Shown here: positions 9,739-18,786 of the stretch, in pieces
How the letters are laid out: each line of letters begins with the position of its first letter
Position numbering within the stretch: the stretch's first letter is position 1
Assembly: GCA_965218775.1 (NCBI GenBank)
Contig: CBDCLS010000006.1
Coordinates: 682,001 to 746,000, forward strand
Source: CAUZIZ01 sp965218775
GTDB lineage: Bacteria; Acidobacteriota; UBA6911; RPQK01; JAJDTT01
Length of the DNA stretch: 64,000 bases
Direction of reading: 5' to 3'
Translations under genes and position numbers: made by a program
The notes under the pieces: model-generated
The model's input: only the letters and a program-made list of their open reading frames with translations
What the model was told of the DNA's origin: nothing
Database searches by the model: none

Positions 9739-11838
9739 CCTCGATTTCCACGGCAGTACAAATGACGCCTTTCCGCTTCGAGCCCCCCGCCAGAATCCTT
9801 GATCGGCGCGACTTGCGCCTGCTGTGTTTCCACCTACGTTAGTAAATAGAAGTACCTATTTGGATAGAGAGGTAATCCTATACCTAAAACCTGATCAAGG
9901 GACGATCCCCACGCGAATGCTAGAAAAGTCTGGATATGAGGCAGAATAGAACCCTATCAAAGGCTGAGCATTTTCTGTCATTCATATCTAGTATAGTTAT
10001 AGTTTGGAATACAGTAATCGGAATGGACTAACTAATGACACCCGACCGACCGTTCCGGAGGCCCAATTCTTCCTGGCCCCCGAATCGCCTCTGCAGCGCC
10101 AGTATGAGGCCTTGCGCTGCTTTTTCGTCGAAGGCTTGCCCTCGCAGCAGGTCGCCACTCGCTTCGGCTATTCCCCAGGAGCCTTCCGCGTCCTCTGTCA
10201 TCAGTTTCGCCATGATCTCAGCAAGCGCGCCCGCTTCTTTCAGGCGATTCGCCGGGGGCCTCAAGCGGCGCCCGCCCGCGATCGGGTGCGGGAACGGGCC
10301 GTCGCCCTGCGCAAGCGAAACCTCTCGGTCTACGATATCCAACGCGAGTTGGCCGCCGCCGGCCATTCCATCAGCATCAATGCGTTATCGATCCTGCTGC
10401 GAGAGGAGGGCTTCGCCCGACTGCCCCGGCGTCGGGATGAGCAACGCCCCGCCACCCTCAAGCCCGAAGCAGCAGCCATCGCCGACGTGCGGCAGATCAA
10501 TCTGGCCCCGCGCAGCTTTCGCACCCGGGTCGGCGGTCTGTTTCTGTTCGTCCCGCTGATGCGATCGATCGATCTCGGGGCGGTGCTGCAGCCCCCCCGC
10601 CTTCCCGGCTCCCAAATGATTCCCGCCGAGCAGGCCGTGCGCACCCTGCTGGCTCTGAAGCTGCTGGGCATCGAAAGAAAAAGTCATGTCATGGATCGGG
10701 TCTTTGACGAGGGCATCGCCCTTTTTGCCGGTCTCAATGTGGTGCCCAAGCGCTCCTACCTGGCCGCCTACAGCTCCCGGGTCGACCGACGCGCCAACCT
10801 GCGCCTCATGGGAGCCTGGTTTGAGCAGGTCCAAGCCGCCGGCCTGCCCCGGGGCTCTTCCTTCGATCTGGACTTTCACACCGTCCCCGCCAATAGCCAG
10901 CAGGAACCTTTGGACAAACACTATGTCTCTTCCCGCAGCCGCAGCCAAAAAGGCATCCTCGTTTTTTTGGCTCGGGACGCCACCGAGCGTGTCTTATGCT
11001 ACGCCAATGCGGGTGTCCCCCGGGCCGATCGAGCCGACGAGGTGCAACGCTTCGTCCAGTTCTGGCACCAACACAGCGGTCAGCCTCCGGCCGAACTCGT
11101 CTTCGATTCCCAGTTGACCACCTATGCTCATCTGAACCGCCTCAACCAACAGGGCATTGGCTTTATCACCCTGCGCCGCCGCTCCCAAAAAATGCTGGGC
11201 CAGATCTGGAGCCGCCCCGCCTCCGCCTGGCACCGCATCACCTTACCCGCCCTGACTCGGATCTTTCGCACCCCCAAAGTCCTGGACCAGCGGATCGTCC
11301 TGAAACATTACGAAGGTCCCCTGCGCCAGCTCACCCTCATGGAACTCGGTCACGAAGAACCGACCGTCCTACTGACCAACCATCTGCGCCGCGCCCCCTC
11401 GACTCTGATCACCCGCTATGCCCAACGCATGCTCATCGAAAATGGCATCTCCGAAGCCATCCAGTTCTTTCACCTGGACGCGCTCTCTTCGATGGTGGGA
11501 CTCAAAGTGGATTTTGACCTCCAGATCACCCTCATGGCCAGCTCCCTATATCGACTCATGGCCGAGAAGATTGGTCGCGAATATCAGCGGGCTCAAGCCA
11601 AAAAGATCTTCCGAAATCTCCTCGACGTCTCGGCCCGGGTCCAGATCCAAGAGCAGCAAGTCACCGTCCACCTCGATAAGCGCGCCCATAACCCCTACTT
11701 GGTCGCCTCGGGCCTGGGTGATGATCCCACGCCCATGCCTTGGTTTGGCGGCAAAACTCTGGTCCTTCGATTTGACTAACCGACTCAACGGCTACCCTTA
11801 AAAAATGTTAGTCCTTTCCAGTACCGTGGAAATCGAGG
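9739..11838 (+). mobile_element. 2.1 kb insertion sequence with CTAG flanks
   Basis: CCTCGATTTCCACGG at 9739-9753 is matched by its exact complement at 11824-11838. Both ends are followed outward by CTAG (9735-9738 and 11839-11842), so CTAG is either a 4-bp target duplication or the outermost part of a 19-bp inverted repeat. One large transposase gene lies within. About 265 bp of non-coding sequence precedes the gene. Family not firmly assigned. Confidence 0.7.
10004..11779 (+). CDS. Large DDE transposase of an unassigned IS family
   Basis: About 590 residues. The N-terminal 160 residues carry helix-turn-helix features (LPSQQVATRFGYSPGAFRV and LSVYDIQRELAAAGHSISI). The rest looks like an RNase-H-like DDE core with FDLDFHTVPANS, LVFDSQLTTYAHL and a late ENGISEAIQFFHLDAL, which I take as the D, D, E positions. 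The general shape recalls IS1634/IS4-like transposases. The initiation codon is uncertain: the frame opens with TTG at 10004 and no in-frame ATG occurs before the conserved part. No internal stop or frameshift is seen. Confidence 0.8.
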   Translation: MEYSNRNGLTNDTRPTVPEAQFFLAPESPLQRQYEALRCFFVEGLPSQQVATRFGYSPGAFRVLCHQFRHDLSKRARFFQAIRRGPQAAPARDRVRERAVALRKRNLSVYDIQRELAAAGHSISINALSILLREEGFARLPRRRDEQRPATLKPEAAAIADVRQINLAPRSFRTRVGGLFLFVPLMRSIDLGAVLQPPRLPGSQMIPAEQAVRTLLALKLLGIERKSHVMDRVFDEGIALFAGLNVVPKRSYLAAYSSRVDRRANLRLMGAWFEQVQAAGLPRGSSFDLDFHTVPANSQQEPLDKHYVSSRSRSQKGILVFLARDATERVLCYANAGVPRADRADEVQRFVQFWHQHSGQPPAELVFDSQLTTYAHLNRLNQQGIGFITLRRRSQKMLGQIWSRPASAWHRITLPALTRIFRTPKVLDQRIVLKHYEGPLRQLTLMELGHEEPTVLLTNHLRRAPSTLITRYAQRMLIENGISEAIQFFHLDALSSMVGLKVDFDLQITLMASSLYRLMAEKIGREYQRAQAKKIFRNLLDVSARVQIQEQQVTVHLDKRAHNPYLVASGLGDDPTPMPWFGGKTLVLRFD

Positions 11839-12117
11839 CTAGCCAAAAATATTTGAAATTTTGATTTCCACCGGTCGGACCTTCCAGACAGACCAGGAGA
11901 AACGTAAGTGCTTGAGCAGCAAGGACGAGTAAACATCCGATTGGGCTCATAACCCAACGATTTGGGAAACCGTTCGCCGTCTCTGTTAAGAGAGTTAAGC
12001 CGAGAAAAATCTGTTCGTGGTGGGTCCCCAGTGCACGACGAGGCGATGGAGAAGGCAAGGAAGCCCATCAGCCCGCTGCAGCCGATTGCTGGCTGGTTTA
12101 TGAGGTCCTTCTGGTGG

Positions 12118-12672
12118 TCATTGGTCTTGACCCGAATCGTATGGCTCTCCATAGTGCATCATCACGCTAGTCGCTACGCCGTCCTTGCTCATCGTGACGA
12201 TGTAGAGGCGATCGAACTCCTCTCCGTTCATCGCCGAGCCGGGTTTACCGCCGAGCAACTCGACCATCTTCGGGGTGGTTGTGCTGTGCCCCACCACCAG
12301 ATGTCGCCCCCCTACCCTACGCATTTTCTCGGCCAGAGCAGACAGGGCTTTAGGGTCGTACAGCTGCACTTTCAGGCCATATTCGGCTGCGGTGGGTGCC
12401 GCCGTTCTCCTTGTCCGGATAAAGTCGGAGCTATGTATGTATTCAATCTCTGCGCTATGAAGGATTCTGGCAAGTTCAACAGCCCGTTCGCGTCCGGTAG
12501 CGGACAGCTCCGGATCCTTTGTGCGTTCAGCCTTCTCACCGTGGCGCACGAGAAATACCACTAGAGGTTCGTTCGGCGACGCAGACGGAACGGTATCCGG
12601 CGTGGATGAACAGCCGATCGGCGTTATCGCAAGGAGCAACGTGGCAATCTGGGCGCTGGGCAGTCTTTTCAT
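12118..12672 (-). CDS. Histidine phosphatase family lipoprotein
   Basis: 184 residues. A lipoprotein signal with lipobox-like ITPIGC ends near residue 21, so the protein is probably membrane-anchored outside the cytoplasm. The histidine phosphatase core shows the catalytic FLVRHGEK motif, the LSATGRERAVELARIL helix, HSSDFIRTRRTAAPTA with conserved arginine, and a late VVGHSTTTP carrying the second histidine. Family members transfer phosphate through the RHG histidine; the substrate cannot be told. AGGGAA precedes the ATG at good spacing. It stands alone. Confidence 0.85.
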   Translation of the reverse strand: MKRLPSAQIATLLLAITPIGCSSTPDTVPSASPNEPLVVFLVRHGEKAERTKDPELSATGRERAVELARILHSAEIEYIHSSDFIRTRRTAAPTAAEYGLKVQLYDPKALSALAEKMRRVGGRHLVVGHSTTTPKMVELLGGKPGSAMNGEEFDRLYIVTMSKDGVATSVMMHYGEPYDSGQDQ

Positions 12673-13072
12673 AGCTGAGATTCCCTTCGTAAAAAGTCGA
12701 CTATTGATATCGGGTTTCGCGATAATACATCCGGATTGCTGTAGGATCTAGCTTCGGTTTTCTGACCAAGAATTCGTTCCTGATGGGACCCTTTAGCGTG
12801 ACGTGCCCCCACCCCCGGGCATGCCCTGGGTGACACTGTGCCCAAAATTGTGCCCGTCTCGACACGACTTGACCTGATTTCAGCTGACTCAGGCTGACTC
12901 GACGACCTGAGACGAAGCACAGCTAACCTTTCGTAAATGCAATGCGTTAAAGGGGTTGTGGGAGGAGCCTCGTGACTCCCCCCATCCGACTCAAAATCTG
13001 GCGAGGTTGTTCGCCGTCCGGTCCAATGATTGGTTATGTTGTTCCGTCTCCCACATCGGGTGAACCAATGGA
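12673..13072. other. Intergenic region, nothing recognised
   Basis: About 400 bp between two minus-strand genes. There are no supported genes, only short runs such as GTGCCC repeats near 12805-12855. It should contain the promoter of the phosphatase lipoprotein gene. Confidence 0.4.
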
Positions 13073-13762
13073 TCAATTGTGAATGGTCGTCGATATTATC
13101 GCAGGCATTATGGCTGCGACCATCACGGCGGTTTGACAAGCTGCGATTACCTCTTTGGTCGCTTTACCAGTCAACTCGCCATTTGCGATCTGTTCAATCC
13201 GTTTCTTGCGAGTTCTTACGTCTTTACGCCCGAAGGTCTGGCGTAACAAGTCCGAGCCATTGGCCAACGAAATCAACACGACTGTGCGAGCATCAAGCTG
13301 GTCGCGATCAGTGAATATTGCCGCCCTCAGTCGATCGACAATCTTCTTCTCCGGTAAAGGGTCTATCTCTGGATAGACCCTTCTCTTGAAGAGAAACAGG
13401 ACCTTGTCCTCGTCAGCGCGGAGGATTCTTCGATCGCAGAGCTGCCGCGCGACTTTATGCCTGAGGTTTCTCGTGCCGGCCAGTCGAGATACCCAGGTTT
13501 GCAAAGATGCCCGCCGCTTGCCCGCCGCCATTCTTTCCAAGCACTCGTCGATTATCGGGTCTCCGGTCGGCTTCTTGTTTCGGAGATCGACCAACTGTTT
13601 CCGCGTATCTTCGACCGAAATGCGGCAGTCGAGCAATAACTCGGCCAAAATGGCTCCCGCAACCACCTGTTCAGGGAACCCGGTTGCAATGGTGCCTTCC
13701 TCGTCGCGCAACGCCAAAAGCATAATCTCTTCGTACAAGAATAGCGTCTTACCCTTGGCCAT
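13073..13762 (-). CDS. GPP34 (Golgi phosphoprotein 3-like) family protein
   Basis: About 229 residues. The N-terminus KTLFLYEEIMLLALRDEEGT and the following all-helical pattern (VAGAILAELLLDCRI, then VARQLCDRRILRADE) are characteristic of GPP34/GOLPH3 proteins, which in eukaryotes bind phosphoinositides and Golgi enzymes. Bacterial members are widespread but uncharacterised. ATG 13762 follows AGGAA at about 7 bases; a GTG one codon earlier is the alternative. The C-terminus has a hydrophobic stretch (TAVMVAAIMPAIIS) that could touch the membrane. It is upstream of no close partner on its strand; the DUF393 gene lies about 140 bp before it. Confidence 0.85.
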   Translation of the reverse strand: MAKGKTLFLYEEIMLLALRDEEGTIATGFPEQVVAGAILAELLLDCRISVEDTRKQLVDLRNKKPTGDPIIDECLERMAAGKRRASLQTWVSRLAGTRNLRHKVARQLCDRRILRADEDKVLFLFKRRVYPEIDPLPEKKIVDRLRAAIFTDRDQLDARTVVLISLANGSDLLRQTFGRKDVRTRKKRIEQIANGELTGKATKEVIAACQTAVMVAAIMPAIISTTIHN

Positions 13763-13899
13763 CACGTGTTCCTATGATTTCGTAACTTACGTGAGTTCTC
13801 TTCAGAGAACGAGAGCCATCACCGGTGGGGGCCACAGCGTCCCGGTCTCCCTTCTTCGACAATGAAGCACGCTGGTCCGCATCCGAGTGCATGGCTTTG

Positions 13900-14298
13900 T
13901 TATCCGTCGAACCGAGTTGGCCTTTTAGGAGCCGGTGGCAGTCGGCACGCACGCGAAAACCAATACCGGTGGTTTGCAAAGGTTCGATAGCCCCAGTTAA
14001 AGCCGTTTCGTAGCAGCGGCGCCGACGACAGTACGTAAAGCGGATACGCCCACCAGATTCGTCGCATCAGGTAGCGGTACACGTCTGCACCGCGGACCTG
14101 ACTTCCATCGGCAAGCAACAGTCGCAGATCGAAAACCAAATCCTCTTCGGAAGCGTTCAGTTGCTCGACCACCCATTCGGATTGAAGCGGTGCAATCGCA
14201 ACCCGCCGCTTGCGAAGAGTGGTTTCCCAAAACGGAATCCACCGACGACAGAACCCGCAAGAGTCATCGTACAGAACGAAGCCGATGGGTTCGCTCAT
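13900..14298 (-). CDS. DCC1-like thiol-disulfide oxidoreductase family protein (DUF393)
   Basis: 132 residues, the normal size for the family. The defining motif YDDSCGFCRRW with its CxxC is at residues 10-20. The central helix LLLADGSQVRGADVYRYLMRRIWW and the C-terminal YRTFANHRYWFSRAC also fit. Family members have a thioredoxin-like fold and probable thiol chemistry; no physiological substrate is known. The ATG follows AGGGAA. It lies 8 bp after the DUF2071 gene on the same strand, so the two are probably co-transcribed. Confidence 0.88.
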   Translation of the reverse strand: MSEPIGFVLYDDSCGFCRRWIPFWETTLRKRRVAIAPLQSEWVVEQLNASEEDLVFDLRLLLADGSQVRGADVYRYLMRRIWWAYPLYVLSSAPLLRNGFNWGYRTFANHRYWFSRACRLPPAPKRPTRFDG

Positions 14299-14306
14299 CT
14301 TTTCCC

Positions 14307-15038
14307 TCAGGAAGTCAACAGTGCTCCCTTGAATACGGTTACCTCTGACCCGTCCGCCAGAAACGCAGAGGCCGGTGTTCGGAGGAACTCAACGAACTGA
14401 TCTCCGTAGAGCCCGGCGACGTCACAATCTAGTCGTGCCGCTCTCGCCTCGAAGACCCGCCATCGCGGATGCTCCACACAGTATTCGGTGGTGCGCCCGC
14501 CCCGCCGGCGCGCGTAGCCCCAATAGTGCTCGGTAATGAACTCCCCGGCACTCCCCTCGGCGACATCTTCGCCATTGTCGCAAACGGTGACTTCCATCCG
14601 GTTCTCCGCGCCGCGAAACCACCACGAGTAGGATACGGTGCGCACCCCAGAGCTGTCGCTCCCGCCGATGCTGTGCCGCATCGGCAGGGCGATGTAGTTT
14701 TCTCCATAGAGGACCCTAGCCACCCAAGCGATCGCCATGCGCGGCACGAGCTCCTTGACGAAGACGACAGCACGCCGCCATCCCTCACTGGCCTTTCGTC
14801 GCACATAGAAGCGCAGATTCACCTCCTCGAAGTTGCGGTGATAAGGGATCGTCGTGCCCCACACACGCGTATCGAGGAATAGGAATCCAACGACACTCAC
14901 AAAGGTTCGCCCGTGCCAGTCATCTAACTCCGTACCGGCTGGTACAAGTGGCTGCAGGACCTTGGGGTCGATCTCGTAGTTTAGCATCGCCAAGTGACGC
15001 CACTTGGCCGTCAAGAATGGGGCCGCGTCCGAGTTCAT
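14307..15038 (-). CDS. DUF2071 (YqjF-like) family protein
   Basis: About 243 residues from ATG 15038, which has GGGA at suitable spacing; a GTG at 15077 would add 13 residues. The N-terminus FLTAKWRHLAMLNYEIDP and the following LQPLVPAGTELD, FVSVVGFLFLDTRVWG and EVNLRFYVRR blocks are the conserved DUF2071 signature. The family is related to acetoacetate-decarboxylase-like barrels and has no proven activity. It forms a close pair with the DCC1-like gene downstream, and this pairing suggests a shared stress or redox role by inference only. Confidence 0.87.
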   Translation of the reverse strand: MNSDAAPFLTAKWRHLAMLNYEIDPKVLQPLVPAGTELDDWHGRTFVSVVGFLFLDTRVWGTTIPYHRNFEEVNLRFYVRRKASEGWRRAVVFVKELVPRMAIAWVARVLYGENYIALPMRHSIGGSDSSGVRTVSYSWWFRGAENRMEVTVCDNGEDVAEGSAGEFITEHYWGYARRRGGRTTEYCVEHPRWRVFEARAARLDCDVAGLYGDQFVEFLRTPASAFLADGSEVTVFKGALLTS

Positions 15039-15244
15039 CGATTGAATCCCATCGACGGATAACGGCTGGTGGCTCACCTGCGATGGCCGTTAATCTGTCG
15101 CTTCCGATAACCTCGGGGACCCCCGAACACGGGCGTCCCACCGAGAACATCGGGACATCGTTGAATTAGCGGCTTCTTGTTCTCAGAAGGCTCCAAAGCC
15201 TGCGAGAAGTATACTGTATTCCTTCTCGTGGCTGATCTCCTCCA

Positions 15245-15657
15245 ACAAGGGTCTCAAGCGACAATCAACGAGAAAAGAGAACAATCGACAGCCAGGTTTC
15301 CATGTTGACTGCTTACGCTAAGCGCCATGGCTGTGAGGTTTATGAAGTCTACCAAGACGACGGATTCTCGGGATCGACGATTGAAGGCCGGTATTCACGC
15401 AACTTCTTGTCGATTGTGGCAAAGGCAAGTTCGAGGCCATCCTGGTTGTGGAGCACAATCGCATCACCCGCTCTGAAAACCCCGAAGTAGTCGGCAAGAT
15501 CCAACGGATTCTCATGGAGAACAACATCCGGCTCATCTCACCGCCTGAAGGGGTCTTGGATCTGAAGCGGCCTCCGGATGAGCTGGTGTCCTGGATCAAG
15601 ATGTGGATTGCGAAGGCAAAGTCTGAGGGGATGTTAGAGCATCGGGAAAGGGATTGA
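15245..15657 (+). pseudogene. Frameshifted N-terminal fragment of a serine recombinase (resolvase)
   Basis: From about 15245 one frame reads RVSSDNQREKRTIDSQVSML, continuing AKRHGCEVYEVYQDDGFSGS. This is a typical catalytic-domain start of large serine recombinases. Near 15390 the homology shifts frame and continues as FTQLLVDCGKGKFEAILVVE, then HNRITRSENPEVVGKIQ and a stop after EGMLEHRERD. The DNA-binding half is missing. It is therefore a truncated, frameshifted relic of a mobile element. Confidence 0.75.
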
Positions 15658-15756
15658 ATGGATAAGGGAGCTGTGTTTTCCCCGTGCCGAGTTTGGCGTT
15701 ACGTACTGTGGCGGATCTGGGAGAAGGATCGAGGCCGGGAATTTTTCCGGTCGGGT

Positions 15757-16014
15757 TTATCCGCTTGTTGGCCCGCGCCATCTCTTAAACTCACGGATCA
15801 TTGCATAGCCCATTCTCCCCACGCTCACCGCTCCATAGACAAAAAGTGGAAATATGAGACACGAGCCGTAGCCGCAAATATCTTCCCACTTCAACAACTT
15901 TTGCCACCACGAGAAGGGTGACGGCACTGTAAAGACATCAAAGACAATAATCCCCAAAAAGGGGATGCCAAAACCTAGGCCCAGCCAACGCAATTCAGTC
16001 CCAATTCTCCTCAT
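15757..16014 (-). CDS. Small two-helix membrane protein, unknown
   Basis: 85 residues with two hydrophobic segments: LGLGFGIPFLGIIVFDVFTV near residues 11-30 and YGSCLIFPLFVYGAVSV near residues 49-65. Charged ends (KRWRGPTSG) suggest a cytoplasmic C-terminus. I do not recognise a family. The hydrophobic pattern supports a real membrane protein, but ribosome-site support is weak and nothing nearby clarifies its role. Confidence 0.45.
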   Translation of the reverse strand: MRRIGTELRWLGLGFGIPFLGIIVFDVFTVPSPFSWWQKLLKWEDICGYGSCLIFPLFVYGAVSVGRMGYAMIREFKRWRGPTSG

Positions 16015-16130
16015 TGATCCTGTTTAGTTCTCCTAGTAGCGGGCCTGAGCTCAGCACTCCGTGATGGATGCTTCTGGAACCGGATCGCCGCACAACGTTA
16101 ATCGTGCTCGTCTCGGATGCGGGCGTGCCA

Positions 16131-17243
16131 CTATCCAGGAATGCTGTGCAGCAGGCCCCTCATGTAGCCTACGGCGAAGGCGACATACTGCTTCGGCAGA
16201 GGCTCGTCTCCCGTGAGTCCCATGGCATGGTCGTAGTCGATGACGCCATCGTAACCCACCTCAACCAGGGTACGTAGTACGTTGGCCATCTCCATGTCGC
16301 CCTCGTCCACTGCTACTTCGGAGTATCCTCTGTTTGCCGCGAGGGTCCCTTGAACGTTCCGGAAGTGGACGTGAGACAGCTTGCCCTGGCGTCCGAAATG
16401 TCGGATACCCTCGAAAACATTCTCGCCTGATTCGTATCGGGTGCCGACGCAGAACGTGATCCCGTTGTTGGGGCTGGGGACTTCTGAAAAGAGTCGGTCG
16501 AAGTCCTTATACCTGCACAGAATCTGGGGGTTTCCCAGGTATTCGTACAAGGGCGGATCGTTTCCGTGCATGGCGACGCGGGTGTTGCTCCCGTCGACGA
16601 CAGGGATGACCTGACGATAGATGCTCAGAAGGCCGTCCCAGAGTTGTTGCGAGCTCACTCGGTACTTGGGATCGGGAGCAGCCTTGGATCTTTCCAGGTC
16701 GAAGGAATAGTATTCATAGCCTCCACGGCCCTTCGGACGCGTCCAGGCGATCCTTGAGTTTTCCAAATGAAGGGACGCTTGGCAGGCCTGGATTCCGTAC
16801 ACCGGTATTTCGGCCTCAGCCAGGATCTCTCCGATCCGCTTGAGGTTGTCAATCTGCTTCTGTCCACCAGGTCGCCCTAGGTGGGCGTCAAGATAGTGTG
16901 GTCCCAGACTATTGGCTCGTTCAATGCGAAGACCCACGCGTTGGAGTCGATCGGTGAGCCGTCTGAAGGCAGCTTTGGTAAACCCCCCGGTTTCGCTGTA
17001 GCCCTCGACCATGCTCAGGACAATGTCCACGTAGTCAACGCCGATCTGTTTGAGGAACTGAAGATCTACGTCGTCCTCGCTCTTCATCCAGTCGCCATTG
17101 ACACGAGTTCCGATGCGGATTCGGGGCTGGTTCCGAGCTGCCCTTTCCCTTCCCATACTATGCTGTGAGCTGGCTCTCAGAGTGGCAGCCAAAGCAACCT
17201 GGCCCAGGAAGCTTCTCCGGGTTGAATTGTGGGATTGATTCAT
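16131..17243 (-). CDS. Tat-exported mannonate dehydratase-like (UxuA/TIM-barrel) enzyme
   Basis: 370 residues. The twin-arginine signal STRRSFLGQVALAATLRAS is at the N-terminus. The body is a TIM barrel with IGVDYVDIVLSM, RLTDRLQRVGLRIERANS, IPVYGIQACQASLH, RVAMHGNDPP, FCVGTRYESGENVFEGIRHF, LSHVHFRNV and VDEGDMEMANVLRTLVEVGYDG. The HGNDPP, HVHFRN and DEGDM motifs are typical of UxuA mannonate dehydratases and related sugar isomerases. Export of such an enzyme is unusual and parallels the exported enolase-family protein at 7959. GGGAG precedes the ATG. It stands alone, and the exact substrate is uncertain. Confidence 0.83.
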   Translation of the reverse strand: MNQSHNSTRRSFLGQVALAATLRASSQHSMGRERAARNQPRIRIGTRVNGDWMKSEDDVDLQFLKQIGVDYVDIVLSMVEGYSETGGFTKAAFRRLTDRLQRVGLRIERANSLGPHYLDAHLGRPGGQKQIDNLKRIGEILAEAEIPVYGIQACQASLHLENSRIAWTRPKGRGGYEYYSFDLERSKAAPDPKYRVSSQQLWDGLLSIYRQVIPVVDGSNTRVAMHGNDPPLYEYLGNPQILCRYKDFDRLFSEVPSPNNGITFCVGTRYESGENVFEGIRHFGRQGKLSHVHFRNVQGTLAANRGYSEVAVDEGDMEMANVLRTLVEVGYDGVIDYDHAMGLTGDEPLPKQYVAFAVGYMRGLLHSIPG

Positions 17244-17831
17244 GGTGGCTCTCCCTCTCTCTTACAAGACACAAACAAGTTCCAAATCACAAAGGAGCAA
17301 ACTCAAAACGGTCTACCATCCTAGCCCAAGCATTGCCAACCGAACAGAGCCGCGCACGGCTTGAATCGTCCCCATCTCCAATATGGGGCCAAGTTCCGAG
17401 AAGAGAACTGGACAACAGCACAATCTCCCCCGTACCCCACCAAGGTTGCGTCGGGCGTGGGTACAGAACCCAGTAGCGAACGACCAATCTGTCCGGGGTC
17501 TGTCTCTGTAGCCGATCACCCGGCCTTCCTTCCCTCCAGAGCTTCTAGATGGGTGCTGTCAAGTTAACTCGGAGTCGAGCCGCTCAGAAGCCTTACTGGC
17601 AAAGGCCTTCGGCTAGCCGGTCACCGGGCTCTGGCCGTATATGTTAACCGCAACGATTGAGGGGTCGATTCTCCCTACCATACGGAGCCTTGATTCTTTC
17701 GCCAGTGGACCAGCGAATTCGCCGCTGCTATATTGAGACTATCCATAATCCATCACGTTCAAGCAGGATGATCTGCGAAGGAACGAATCACAGACTGCCC
17801 TGGTCTGGCCCACGCCGCTGAGGGTCGACTC
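17244..17831. other. Intergenic region, nothing recognised
   Basis: About 590 bp without a supportable gene between the UxuA-like gene and the broken methyltransferase. Short open frames are present on both strands, but none shows recognisable sequence. Confidence 0.4.
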
Positions 17832-18305
17832 GTGGGAAGTGGAAAGATGAAAGCGTACAAGCAGGATCTTGCTTACATTCATGACGTAGGTTTCGGCAGC
17901 TTCGCAAAAGGCGCCGCGCCTGCTTTGTTAGATATCCTCCAACGCGGCGGGATCACCGATGGGCTGGTCATCGATCTGGGATGTGGGAGCGGATTGTGGA
18001 CGCGATACCTTGTGGATGCCGGATACGCAGTTCTTGGCATTGACATCTCTCGTGACATGGTGGCAATGGCGCGCAAGCAAGTGCCAGAAGGAACATTCCG
18101 AACCGCATCCTTCCTGGCTGACGATTTGCCGCAGTGCGCTGCGATCACCTCGCTGGGTGAATGCTTCAACTACCTTTTCGACGAGCGAAACAATAAGGCC
18201 TCTCTTCGTCGGCTTTTTCGTCGCGCCTATCGGTCCCTCCAGCTCCGGCGAATTCTGTTTTCAACTGTGGCGCAACGAAACTCAATGACGAAAGGTGACC
18301 CATGA
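17832..18305 (+). pseudogene. Truncated or frameshifted SAM-dependent methyltransferase
   Basis: The first 115 residues are a good class I methyltransferase start: VIDLGCGSGLWTRYLVDAGY (motif I), VLGIDISRDMVAMARKQ (motif II) and ITSLGECFNYLFDE. After YRSLQ the frame loses homology, while another frame continues as GEFCFQLWRNETQ, where a family member would have its next strand. The normal length is about 230-250 residues, so this copy appears frameshifted near 18240 and cut short. It abuts another broken gene at 18309. Confidence 0.65.
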
Positions 18306-18308
18306 AAC

Positions 18309-18684
18309 ATGTCGTTGACCTTACCAAAGCCCAACCTGGGCCTGGTGGAGTTCGAAGGATCCCGGGACAACAACCTCCTGCCCGCCGACGAGTTCATCCC
18401 CTCCTTCTACGATCCCGACGAGCCCGACCCCCAGAGGCGGTACAAGAAGGTCGTCACGCGAGAGGAGAGCCGCAGACCCGACAACGATCCTGGCCGAGCT
18501 TCTGCGCCAGTCCCATGAGCCAATCGAAGGATTCACGCTGGATGCGTCCGAGCCATTGCGAAGCACAGGGAAGCACCAGGTCCGCTGGCTCGGCAAGGGC
18601 GACCTGGGAGCGCTGGGAGGCAAACCGGTGCGGCTGCGCTTCCTCATCAAGAACGCCAAGTTGTATTCGTTTCGGTTTCGGTAG
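18309..18684 (+). pseudogene. Remnant of a glycoside-hydrolase-family-32-like secreted protein
   Basis: The 5' part reads SRDNNLLPADEFIPSFYDPD then EPDPQRRYKK, a conserved block of these proteins. After about 18470 the coherent frame changes and reads EPIEGFTLDASEPLRSTGKH, then KPVRLRFLIKNAKLYSFRFR at the stop. The large middle of the gene is deleted and the two ends are in different frames. The tail motif matches the minus-strand remnant at 4588-4659. Confidence 0.6.
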
Positions 18685-18786
18685 GTAGTTCGGGAGTGGA
18701 CCTTCCAGAGGCCAGACTACGGTCGGCCAGCCGCTCACAGAGCGGCCGCTACAGTGAACAGAATCAATGGCCCAAGACGTTCGCCT

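Noticed and set aside
12669..13139. 156-codon minus-strand open frame
   Set aside because: It overlaps the GPP34 gene in another frame and has no recognisable sequence.
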